Source of the DNA: Thozetella sp. PMI_491
Taxonomy: Eukaryota; Ascomycota; Sordariomycetes; Chaetosphaeriales; Chaetosphaeriaceae
Assembly (NCBI GenBank): GCA_021432635.1
Contig: MU270059.1
Location: forward strand, 270,003 to 334,002
Reading direction: 5' to 3'
Length of the DNA stretch: 64,000 bases
In this document: piece by piece, positions 32,712-43,328 of the stretch
Layout: each line of letters begins with the position of its first letter
Position numbering within the stretch: position 1 is the first letter of the stretch
The notes under the pieces: model-generated
Database searches by the model: none
What the model was told of the DNA's origin: nothing
The model's input: the letters and a program-made list of their open reading frames with translations, nothing else
Position numbers and translations under genes: made by a program

Positions 32712-35074
32712 ATGGATGGCATTGAATCACAGCGATCTTTGACTGACCCGCGGAAAATTGGATCTTACGACTCGGTCCTGCAGGAGAAAACCGACTACGG
32801 GAGATGGCGCTTGAAGGATGACGACAGTCGCCACACCTGGCACTACCTCTCAGCTGAAGATGCCACGAAAGAACGACCACAAACCTATGCAGAAAAATAT
32901 TTTCTCGGCTTACCAATGGTACCAACTACCTACCCCACCCCTTAAATAAAAGACTCAGGAGCTCAATATGATTAGAATCTGCCTTCCTTTCCTAAAGCGG
33001 TCACACCTTTAGCAGCCGCTTATAACGGCCTCGCATTCTATGAGAAGTTGCAACTACCTTCCGGTCACTGGGGTTGTCATTTTGCCGGCCCCATGATTTT
33101 TACCCCCGGACTCGTCATTTCATGGTATGTGACAGAAACACCGGTACCGGCCCAAATTGCGACAGAGCTCAGACGTTACCTTGTGAAGCAAGCCCACTTG
33201 GTCGACGGAGGCTGGGGTCTACATACAACCGGGGAGAGCACTGTATGTGCAACAGTACTCAACTATTGCGCGCTCCGATTACTCGGCGTGAGCCCCGAGG
33301 ATCCTGTCTTAGCTAAGGCACGAGATTTCATTCATCAGCACGGAGGAGCTGTTCAGTCTTCCATTTGGGCAAAGTTCTGGCTGGCAGTTCTTGGGGTGCT
33401 TGACTGGGACATTGTGAACCCAATCCCACCGGAAATTTGGTTGTTGCCGGATTGGATGCCGGTTGCTCCTTGGAGGCTATTTGCGTATATTCGGCACCCA
33501 TTGCAACCAATGAGCTACTTATATTCCAAACGACTGAGTTACAAGGGGAAGCTTGTTCAAGCACTTCGAGGAGAAGTTCTCACCCAGCACTCAAATCAGC
33601 CCTCCGCTGGAGGTTACTGGAAAAGGCATCGAAACACTGTCGCAGAAATCGACCGCAAGAATTCCAGGTCAGCAGTACTCGATTGTGTGAACTGGCTCTT
33701 CGTCAATATCTGGAATCCATACCTGCGAACGAACTCTGTGAAACAAATGGCGGAGTCGCGGGTGAGCCAGCTCATCGACATGGAAGACAAGAATACCGAC
33801 TACCTTGGCGTCGCAGCAGTTGAAGCACCGATCAGCACAATCGTTTGCTACTATAGAGATGGGGCAGACTCAATCAGCTTCAAGAAACATATCCAGCGAT
33901 TACAGGAGTATTTATGGATGACGCCGGATGGCATGTCGGTTACCCCAACCAATGGCTCCCAATGCTGGGATACGGCTTTTCTCATCCAAACTGTATACCA
34001 CTGCGGATTTGAGCAAGACAAGAGGTGGCGAGACATGCTTTTCAAGGCTTACAGCTTCTTGGAGCGACAACAAATACAAGAAGACGCTATATCCTCAGAA
34101 ATGTGTTATCGCCAGCCGCGGAAGGGGGGCTGGGCTTTCAGCAACAAGTACCAGGGATATGTTGTCAGCGATTGTGTTGCTGAAGCACTCAAGGCTGTCA
34201 TACTGCTCTCGAAAAAGGCGCAGTTCCCTGATATATTTGGCGATCGTCGCATTTTCGATGCCGTTGACTTGATGCTCCTCTATCAAAATGCCGGCGGAGG
34301 TGTCTCCGCCTTCGAAGCAAAAAGTGGAGGGGGTTTCTTGGAGCTCTTCAACTTGTCTGAAATATTCAGGAATGTCATGGTTGAACACGACTATACAGAG
34401 TGCACGTCATCGTGCGTCACAGCCCTATGCTTATTCAGAGAGTACTGGCCCGAGTACAGGAAGGACGATATTCAGAACTTTATAACGGCCGGGAACAGCT
34501 GGATCAAGAAAAGTCAGAGAGTTGACGGTAGCTGGTACGGAAACTGGGGTATCTGCTTCACATACGGGACAATGTTCGCGCTGGAGAGCCTAGCCAGCGT
34601 AGGTGAGCGATACGACACGAGTGAAAGCTGCAAGCGAGCCTGTGGGTTCTTGATTTCCAAACAGCGGGAAGATGGAGGCTGGTCTGAGTCTTTCAAGGTA
34701 CGTGCGGTTTCATTCCCCTAATGATTCTGACCCTAGCTATGGCCTTCTCTAATGTTCTCTGGGCCCTTTAGGCCTATGAGGCAGAAGAGTATCAGGAGGA
34801 CCCTAGCGGATCCCTCGTCGTTCAAACCGCATGGGCCCTTATCGGACTAATGGCCGCTCAATACCCTGAACTCGAGCCTCTCAAGAGGGGAATTGCCTTT
34901 CTTGCAAGCCGGCAGCAGGGTAATGGTGAATGGTTTCACGAAGGGAGCCCGGGAACCTTTTTTGGCCACAACGCATTAACCTATCCTAACTATAAGTTCT
35001 ACTTCACAATTAAGGCCCTGGGAATATTTGGGAGAAGGTATTCGGACTTCCAGCTCTGTCATGAGTCTGGCTAG
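32712..35074 (+). CDS. Oxidosqualene-cyclase-family triterpene cyclase
   Basis: Relative of lanosterol synthase and of fungal triterpene cyclases such as protostadienol synthase; expected to cyclise 2,3-oxidosqualene at the ER/lipid-particle membrane. Features: N-terminal TDYGRWRLKDDDSRHTWHYL, PSGHWGCHFAGPMIFTPGL, YVTETPVP, MYHCGFE-like barrel segments, several QW-type motifs (GGWGLHTTGES, GGWAFSNKYQGY, DGSWYGNWGICFTYG, EDGGWSES, GNGEWFHEG), and a catalytic acid motif DCVAE in YVVSDCVAEALKAV where lanosterol synthases have DCTAE. Introns: 32919-32975 (joining FLGLPM to NLPSFPKAVTPL) and 34698-34771 (joining SESFK to AYEAEEYQED), both phase 0. About 740 residues, full length for the family, no stop. 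The Thr-to-Val change next to the catalytic Asp suggests a product other than lanosterol. No P450 or other tailoring gene is adjacent, so the pathway is unclear. Confidence 0.87.
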
Positions 35075-35307
35075 AAGGCGGTGGACTCTAGCTACCAAGC
35101 CCCCTTCTATTTAGTATTTGGGGTTAGGAATGCAGACTTAACCGGCGTGTCTGTTACAGCATATTCTCAATTGCAATACAATATATGATTCTAAGCTTTC
35201 ATGTTAATAATATAGGTATATTCTCCGGGTAACTTTATACGGATGGCGGGCGTGGCCCCGCCTGATAGCCGGCCTCATCACCCCTGTGCACCACTACCAT
35301 CAATCTC

Positions 35308-35372
35308 TTTGCTGTGCGATTTGCTTCATTTCGTTCCTTGTGCCCAAGATGCCGGGTACGGTACCGGCTGTG
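35308..35372. repeat. Dispersed short repeat, copy A (others at about 35946-36030 and 38320-38398)
   Basis: Three stretches share the ordered phrases GCTGTGCGATTT, a T-rich spacer, TGTGCCCAAGATGCCGGGTA and CTGTGCGAG. Copies B and C differ by scattered transitions (for example TGTGCCCAAGATACCGTGTA in B and TGTGCCTAAGATGCCGGGTA in C). All are in the same orientation within 3 kb, on either side of the lectin-like gene. Element class unknown. Confidence 0.6.
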
Positions 35373-35401
35373 AGACCTCTGTATCAATCGGGACGACTAA
35401 G

Positions 35402-35667
35402 GTGAGAGGAACGAGCAGGTAAAGGGAATGGTCCAGATACATACCGCGGCATCCGAGGTGGTAATCTGGCTAGGCGAGGTGGCTGACGACAGCGAATATG
35501 TGATGGGGGCCTTCCGCAGTCGTCGCACTGACGACTATGCTACCAAGACATTCATATTTGCAATGCTTGAATCATTAGAACGACCTTGGTTCTCTCGAAC
35601 TTGGATCGTCCAAGAGTTTGTCCTGAACAAAGAGAAAACACCCGATCACGTCTCTTGGCACCATTAA
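35402..35667 (+). pseudogene. HET-domain (heterokaryon incompatibility) gene fragment
   Basis: An 88-codon relic. It has RNEQVKGMVQIHTAASEVVI and WLGEV, the classic central HET block, and ERPWFSRTWIVQEF, the C-terminal HET signature. The start of the domain (the ALSYxWG block) and everything after the signature are missing, and no exon upstream or downstream restores them. It appears to be a truncated leftover beside one of the short dispersed repeats. Confidence 0.75.
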
Positions 35668-36591
35668 GAAATATAGATCCCCACCTTGCGTGATGGAAAG
35701 CGCCTATCGAGTCAAACTGTGTAACACTAACATGATTCCCCCCCCCACATCTCCAAAAGACGTTGCATACACGCAGCATTATCACGAGTGAGTTTTGGCT
35801 ACTGAAGATTTCGACTGCATCTCTTCACGCTTGCGGAGGAATGCTAAAATCTAAAGTAACTGGATGCACCGCCAATCCATCTGTGCCAATTGCATTGCCT
35901 TCTCACCGGATGGCCGGATCCTTAGGCCTCTGTGTGGGAATCATATCTGTCTTATTGCTGTTCGATTTCTTTAATCGATTGCCTGTGCCCAAGATACCGT
36001 GTAATCTGCCGTGCGAGCTAAATACGTTCGCTAGCTGTGGCGGTTTTACAGAGTTACAGCTTCACATGATGTACGTTAAATGGCATTGGCACTAGCCGAG
36101 GTGTTTAAGGAGATATCCGGGCGCATTCAAAGAGGGTGGTATCGCATCCTCCTAGCGCCGCATCTATACATGCTCCTTAATCTGCGAAGTTATGGTTGCA
36201 AAGAATCCAGCATAACGGATAAAACAACTGTGGTTACACGACTTGGTATAGATTTCGTCCATTGGATGGGGGCGCCAAATCAAGACTTGGCCGCTGGAGT
36301 GCATTTAGCCGATCATCAGTTGCTCGGGGCGAAAACTCCCAATCCGTAGGAGGATTCGGCGCACGGGCGGGGGCAGTGGTATTGGGATGCAAAAGGAAGG
36401 CATTTTTGGGGGCAGAGGTGCTGTTCAGATCATGCGGCAAAGTGCAGACGCTAGCCTGTCAACTGGACCCGTAGCGACACTCCGCGGTCCCTACATGCAC
36501 CTCGATCGCCAGAGTCGCACTCTCACGTTCTTTCACTTTCCTCCGCATCTTTTCGGCCGGAAAGATATTGCGACCCAACTATTGGCCGAGA

Positions 36592-38112
36592 ATGAGTTAC
36601 GCCAGCGGATATAGCGATCTGGAGGTCTCGCACACCGAGTGGGATGAGGGAAAAGAAGTGATAATCCCGGCACATGGGTACGGCCATCCGGCCAGGAACA
36701 TACAGCCACAGCAAGTGCAACAGCCGGCCATAGCACCGGGTACATCCCCGGACCATTTGTCCTACCATAACGCGTATTCCGAAGGCAGCCAGGAAAAAGA
36801 GCACGCCGGGGATCTCGGCATCAAGACTTCACCGAGGACATGTGGGATATCTCGTACATCCTTTCGCGTTGTCATACTCGTCACGGGGTTGGTCATAATA
36901 GGTGCTATTGTCGGCGGCGTGGTCGGGGGGTTGGCGGCGAAAAATGCAAAAGGAGGGACTGGGGTTGACAGCGGCAACGGAAACGATCCCACGGTGCCTA
37001 ATCCGGACCCGAACCACCCCTCAAATTCGACCACGACGACAGTTCCAGGGGTGCTAACCGGCTCGAGGCTCAGTGCCATAAATTGGACTGGCGTTGACAG
37101 CGTGGACAGGCATGCCGTATTCTACCAGGACAGTTGGGACTGTCTGATGGTGTCACTATGGGACGCGAAGACAACCGCTTGGACGAGCATCAACATATCC
37201 CAGAAGCTCACCAACGTCGGAAGCCCGATTAAGGCAAAATCCGGCACACCACTTGCCGGGACCGCCGTTACGGCACAATACGGCTTGTCGGTCAGCCTGT
37301 TCTACCTCAGCAGCAGCAGCACTGTGGGCCAGGTGTCGTCCGTCGATGCGGAGCTGGGAGTTTGGGCCATCGGCGATTTGTCCAAGCAGGGTGGCCTCAA
37401 GGCTACGGACACTTCACAGCTAGCGGCCGTGTCACACTTCTGCAACTGGGGCTGCGCACAGCTGACGTACGTAATTTTCGAAGATGACAACCAAAGCATA
37501 CGGCTTGCCAACAGTAGCAATTGGGGCTCGGAGGCTAGCAACTTGGTGAATCGCGTCGACCCGAGCTCGGCGCTCACACTGATTCCATTCACGGCCCAGA
37601 ACGGCAATAACGTCACCAACGCATATGAGCTGCGAATCTACTATGACTCGAATTCTCAGACCGAGGAGTTGAAGTTTAGCATCGACCACACGTGGTCGCA
37701 AGGTGAGATAGTTTCCGTTTTACTTTTAGCAATTTGCGGGGGGCAGCACTGGATTAACGCTGATCTTTCTCCAGGCCAACAGCTCGTGTCTGGCTTGTCG
37801 ATATGGCCGAAGCCAACTCAGTTCGCCGCTACGTCCTTCATCACTGGCTCTAAGGGAAAGGTGTTAGTGGTTGCCCTGCAGGGGAATGAGACGTTGATTA
37901 GTAGCTACTATGACCCCGGGACATACTGGCAGACCGGAGTAGAAATTAACTTTGACGGCCATTCGGCAGTGGCATTCTCTGCTATTGCAATGAACGGCGA
38001 CCAGAGATTTTATGGGCTAGCTAACAACACTATACACGAGTACCAGTGGCAGCTGTCGGAACCGCTCCAGTTTCTCTACGCGGGCAACGTTCTTACACCT
38101 AGCTCTAACTGA
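36592..38112 (+). CDS. Membrane-anchored fucose-specific-lectin-like protein
   Basis: About 480 residues. A polar, Pro/Gln/His-rich cytosolic N-terminus precedes one membrane span (RVVILVTGLVIIGAIVGGVV with GGLAA following), then a low-complexity Thr/Pro/Asn stalk and a large beta-strand repeat region. Strand units such as SAINWTGVDSVDRHAVFYQD, LSVSLFYLSSSSTVG, ELRIYYDSNSQTEELKF and LFLYAGN-like ends resemble the fucose-specific lectin six-bladed propeller (PF07938-like). The topology implies a type II protein with the propeller outside the cell or in the secretory lumen. An intron at 37703-37774 (72 bp, GTGAGA donor, TCTCCAG acceptor) joins HTWSQ to GQQLVSGL; because it is 3n with no stop, the unspliced frame is also open. 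Start 36592 (MSYASGYSDLE) is preferred to an ATG eight codons upstream. Function and ligand are inferred only. Confidence 0.7.
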   Translation: MSYASGYSDLEVSHTEWDEGKEVIIPAHGYGHPARNIQPQQVQQPAIAPGTSPDHLSYHNAYSEGSQEKEHAGDLGIKTSPRTCGISRTSFRVVILVTGLVIIGAIVGGVVGGLAAKNAKGGTGVDSGNGNDPTVPNPDPNHPSNSTTTTVPGVLTGSRLSAINWTGVDSVDRHAVFYQDSWDCLMVSLWDAKTTAWTSINISQKLTNVGSPIKAKSGTPLAGTAVTAQYGLSVSLFYLSSSSTVGQVSSVDAELGVWAIGDLSKQGGLKATDTSQLAAVSHFCNWGCAQLTYVIFEDDNQSIRLANSSNWGSEASNLVNRVDPSSALTLIPFTAQNGNNVTNAYELRIYYDSNSQTEELKFSIDHTWSQGEIVSVLLLAICGGQHWINADLSPGQQLVSGLSIWPKPTQFAATSFITGSKGKVLVVALQGNETLISSYYDPGTYWQTGVEINFDGHSAVAFSAIAMNGDQRFYGLANNTIHEYQWQLSEPLQFLYAGNVLTPSSN

Positions 38113-38652
38113 AGAAAATAATATATGAAAGATAAAAACCTACAAAATGTTATAATTTACAATTGAGAAGTGCTTTCTATCTAGAGAAAGTTGTTAAAAC
38201 CGTGTTGATATTGTATATATTCGAATATATAAATTACCACTATATATTTTGTAAGAAACATGCTACCTTTCCAACCGAGAAATATAGAAGAAGTTATTAT
38301 ATTATAAACTCATCCTATCAATCCTTTCGCTATGCGATTTACTGCTTTATTACTTGTGCCTAAGATGCCGGGTATGGCATCTGCTGTGCGAGATAGTTAT
38401 GCTTGTTCGCTTGTGTTATACACAATCTACTATATAATAACACATATTGTACTCAAATTAAAGCCTTTTTCCTTTAACTATAAGATTAAGAAAATGTTAG
38501 TTACTCTATTTAATTAGTATATTATATAAAATAGTCTCCGCTACGCTCCGGCCATACCTACATCGCGGCCCTGCGGGGCTTATAGGCATATGTCTGACCA
38601 AAGGTCACGCAGAGAGTAAAATGGATTAGGCGCGGGAAAAGCAAGTTTTATT

Positions 38653-38819
38653 TGGCGCTTTGCGCCATTTCCCAGCGCAAAAGCGCGGGGGCCAGACCAG
38701 GGGTATCTACTTTCACAGAACGACTAAAAACCCTATCAAATTTTGCGCCTAAGCGCGGGCAGCAGTAAGATCTGCACGTAGAGCGCATACTTCTCCTAAG
38801 ATAGCGCGCAAAAGCGCGC
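38653..38819. repeat. Cluster of GCGC hairpins near the Helitron 3' side
   Basis: Perfect small hairpins occur at 38653-38667 (TGGCGC, loop TTT, GCGCCA) and 38804-38819 (GCGCGC, loop AAAA, GCGCGC). Related GCGCAAAAGCGCGG and GCGCCTAAGCGCGG phrases lie at about 38676 and 38744. GC-rich stems in AT-rich surroundings are conspicuous. Confidence 0.7.
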
Positions 38820-40983
38820 ACTCGTCTAGCTCCTCCTCGGCTGGCGCCTCCTTGGTATTCTTAATGGCCTTTCTAGCCAGTTTGTAGGCCTTCTTATAGG
38901 CCTAATACAGCTAGTTAGCTATAGTTTTAGCGCTTGAGCATGATCTAGTTACCTTGTCCTCTACCTCGCCGGTGCGGCGAGCAGAAACCACCTCTATAAA
39001 GGTACGCACAGCACCCTCTGCCGTAGCAGGTACTTTGGGGCAGTTATAGTTGCCAGCTAAGCACTTGATGCATCTATCCTTGCACGAATCTAGCTACTAC
39101 ATTAATATCCCCTGCAAAACTCTGCGCCAGAGCGTAAAACAACTGTACTAAAAGAGCTACTTACTGGGGTCTGGCACACAACAGACCGTCTCGTCACAGC
39201 CGATACAGCCAACACAAGTAATACAGGGAATATCGTTCTATTACTAATTAGCTTATATCAATGCCAAACCAGCGCTAAACATAAAATAAAAAATCTATAA
39301 ATAGATAGGGATTAACTTACCTCCTACTTAGCTACAAGGGCCTCCTCCTCTTGGGGGGGATCCTAGAGAAAGTTAGTGTTGATATAAAATTAACTGGATA
39401 GAAAACGCTTGGGAGTTAAACTAACCGGTGGATTGTTGATAGGGTTAAAACCCTAGTAGGAGCGGCAGACGGCCTTCTTGTCGCCCTTACTAATATAGCA
39501 GGAGGTAGCCACTATAAACAGCATAATTAGCGATTTTATAACGTAAAATACACGTAGAGAGTAACTTATTTATGGTAGTGTAGTAGTGGTGGTTATGGTC
39601 TTGATCTGAAAAGTATAAGCCGAAAGCGCCAGAGCAGCAAAAGCTCCTAAAACGTATAGTAAAAATCGCTTTTTTTTTAAAAAAAAAAAACTTAACTCAT
39701 GCGTAGCCTAAAGAAAAAAAGCTGTTTTACAAGGGCCTAGCACAGAAATATATATCTAGAGCCAGCTTAAAAACACTCTAAAATGCCATTGTGTACGCAT
39801 GAATAATAGCTATTTTAATATACTATTATAGTATAAACAATACACTCAATAGCTAAATAGCTTGAATAGCCTTAAAAACGCCCAGTCAACCACTATTCCA
39901 CCGTAAAACCACTAGTATTACATAATCTAGCGCTAGTGCTGCTTATATCAGCTCTAGAGCAAATCTAGCCCTTAAGCGACTCGCGAATACCCCTTACAAT
40001 AAGTAAAATAGCGCGCAGGAGCTGTTCCTAATCTATATTTTCAGGGTTATCTTACTCTGCTGCAGTTTTAGTATTTTAAATCGCCTTATAGGCCGTCTAA
40101 TATATCTTATTAAAACCCTAATTACTTAATTAGCAAAGAAAATAGCTTGTAAGTACACTTAGGGTAGGGAATTTACTCTCTGATTCGCGTTTCTAGCTCT
40201 TATATTAACCACTACGGTTATAAAAGCGCATATAGCTGCGGCGGCACTATTAGGGACCTTAGGGCACTAGTGGTTGCCTGCAACGCATAAAGTACAGCGG
40301 TTAACTTATACATCTAGCTAGAAGTATTAGTATAATCCTGTGTAGAAGCTGGTTTGCCACTTACTTAGACTTGGGGTATAACTCCTTATAATATCTCGCT
40401 TGATACGGCCTATATATGTCTTATATAGTAGCAGCTAAAGGAATTAATAATTCTATACGTAACACTTTCACTCAAGAGCACTTACTGCCCTTACTGCTAC
40501 TTATACAGCAGCTGTCCTAAACCAGGTAGCTACAAGTCACGTGGCTAGTACAGCGCATTTTCTCAGAGGTATATTATCAAATATATTCAATAGTTATATA
40601 ATTTATTACTTGGCTCTCTATACTTCCAGCGTACAAGTATATATCCTAGTATATAATAAAGAGCTAAGTATAATAAAGAGTATATTGGAACAAAGCCTAT
40701 TATAAGTTAAAAATAATAAGGAAGAAAGAGCTTTGTTATAAGGTTTGTAGTATAAAGGGAGCTATATATAACTAGGCTATGCAACGACAATCCTGGTCCG
40801 CCTGCCTCACTTTTACAACTATATATATATCGTTAGCAGAGAGATACTATAGAATTACGCTACCATATAAAAACATACTAAGACCTAGCTTCTCCTTATA
40901 TAATAGACCACGCTTAAAAGGCTCCTTAAACATTAGCCCCTCCAAGGTAGTGACTTATAAACAGGCCACGTAAAACAGCCCCT

Positions 40984-43328
40984 ATACAAATTCCTCCACC
41001 GCCAGATTTACTACCACGCGATCCAAGATTATACCCTATGCCTTATAGACCGTGATCATATATACTAGCGTAAGAGGGAACTACTTGTGCATATAGGGAG
41101 TGCTTTTATGTATATATTCGTATCGCTTACACAGTATTAGCACCACCTTTTTGCCCTCAGAAGTACACAGTTTTATACAGTCTAGCAGCTCGAACCCCGG
41201 GCCAGTATAGTTATCAAAAGCAACCATTACTATAAGGGGAGGGTCCTACACTGGATCCGCTCCAGGCGCCTATCCAAGGTTATAAATCGTGCCCTACGCA
41301 CCATTTATAAGGCTAAAAGGCATGCCAAGGTTACACAGGAGTATTACTCGCGCGCTTAAGTATAAGGAGAGTTTTACTGAGAGGTTACCAGCCTATGGAT
41401 CAGTTACCTGCTCCGCTCCTATACTAGTATAGGTAGCTTCGTATAAGATCGCCGGCAAATTAAGCGCTATAAGCCAAGTATAATTATAAGAGCACACTTC
41501 CTCGCGCTTCATATAGATCTAAAGCACGTTTTAGAACCCCTTACGCTTGCGATCTAATAATATAGTGGCGACCCGCTTGGAAAGGAGCTGGAATAAAGCT
41601 GGCAAAACGCGTGCTCCACGTAGCTCTTTAAGCGCGTGGCGGAACGCTGCCTACTCTTTGCCTTACTGGCATAGAGCAACGTCTAAAAAAACAGAGCGTG
41701 AAAACGTACGATATGCATAAAGCACTGCTTGGTCCTCTAGTAAAAACAGCGCAGGAGCTTTACTAGAAGTCTGTACTTCCTTCTTAGGAGCTGGCGTAGC
41801 TTCGTCGGGAGGCTGACTAGCCCCCTTGCGTGGAAGTGGCGCGAGAGTATAAGAGAGCTTAGAAGTTCTAGCTGAAAGTTGCTTGGAAGCGTTAGAAAAG
41901 AGTGCCTATATACCGATTGGTGGGAGCTGGAAAAAGTCGCCTATAAGTATGACATTCACCCCGCTAAAGAACCAATCCTGTGCCGGAAAGATCTGCTATA
42001 AACGCTGATTTATATGGTAAAGAGTACATAGTCCTAACATACTTTTTTCGTCGATAAACAGATATCTTAGCTGGTGTAGCTAGTGTTGTGCGTTTGCTAG
42101 GGCAGTTGGGGCCAGTTCCTTATATGCGCAATCTATGGGTAGCTATAAGAGTATATAGATCGTATTTCCATTAATATTTATACTTGTAGCGCTAGTTAGA
42201 GCTGCAAGCTTAACTAACCCACTACTATAGGGCTTCCCTAAGATAACTAGCTAAGATCTTTACTAAATATGATTTTCTAGTGCCCCTACTGCTATTAATC
42301 TGAAGCAGTAGCTGCTCTGGCTGATCTTGCTAAGAGTGCCCTAATATCGTATCATAGATCAAACGCTGCTTTGTATTTAGTGTATCACGCGCTTCTAGAG
42401 GGATATATTTAGGCTTAGGAGTATAATAAGCTACTTGTATTTTACGCCAGTACATACCGCTAGGGAAATGGTTATAGGCATACTTACTGACGCACTCACT
42501 CTAATCATATACTATATCTAGATCTTTACGCCCGATTAGCTTGTATAGTTCTTGCGTAGAAGCATGATCTGGGAGTATTTACACAAGTTCCTGCTAGAAG
42601 GAGCCTAGTAGCTCTTCTACCTTGAATAGCTGCTGTTCGAATAGCTCCTCCTTTGGCCCTAGCTGGCTATAGTGGTTGTCTGTATGAGTATGGACCTCCT
42701 GGCAGCGTGTGTATACTTCTTTGTATGAGGTAAATCTTATGCTATTAATGGAAAGGAGCTTGCTCTTACTAGAGTAAGGATGGTTAAGCATAAGCTTTGC
42801 CCTATAGAAATTATTAAACTAAGGGTGCTGTGGATCTAGCTAGTAGCGTGGAAAGTAAAGTAAAACGTGCTCCGGCGTATGTGGGCGCGCCTTCTAATTT
42901 GCTTTTGCGTTATTCTAGTTCTACGACGCTGTAAACCTAGAGTATGTTAGCTGGACAGCTCCCTTAGCCGTTAAATCGTGATTAAGATATTTCTTATATA
43001 TGTTTTTATGCTTAGTGAGCTCTTCTGTGTGTAGATTAATGCTCCTAGTCTGCTGGCTTAACGGCTGGTAATCTATAGATTGTACTACGCGCGAATCTTC
43101 CTGTAATAGGAGCCTAAGGAGGATGTGGTATACCTTTTGGGTAGAGTAATCTCGCTCTGTAAGTAGTTTATTTATTAATTTAGTAGTAAAAGAGAATAAA
43201 GTATGCTTTTGTGCGACGTTTAGAAGCACCTGTTTAGCTAGATCTACGTAGCTCGTGGTCTTCCGCTTGATCTTCGAGTAGTATTTAGCAGTGTAGTTGA
43301 TCATAGCCTGTACGCTAGTACAGGGCAA
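40984..43328 (-). pseudogene. Helitron Rep/helicase pseudogene
   Basis: Remnant of the transposon's replication-helicase gene. The 135-residue open piece at 43328-42921 is the best-preserved part and matches the end of the Helitron-like N domain. A second open piece at 42791-42594 lies in the linker. Helicase motif II and III are readable near 42050 and 41930, and motif VI near 41060, but stop codons separate them; one stop (TAG, 41038-41040) sits exactly where motif VI has its conserved Gln. The HUH nuclease part upstream could not be recognised by eye. Confidence 0.8.
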
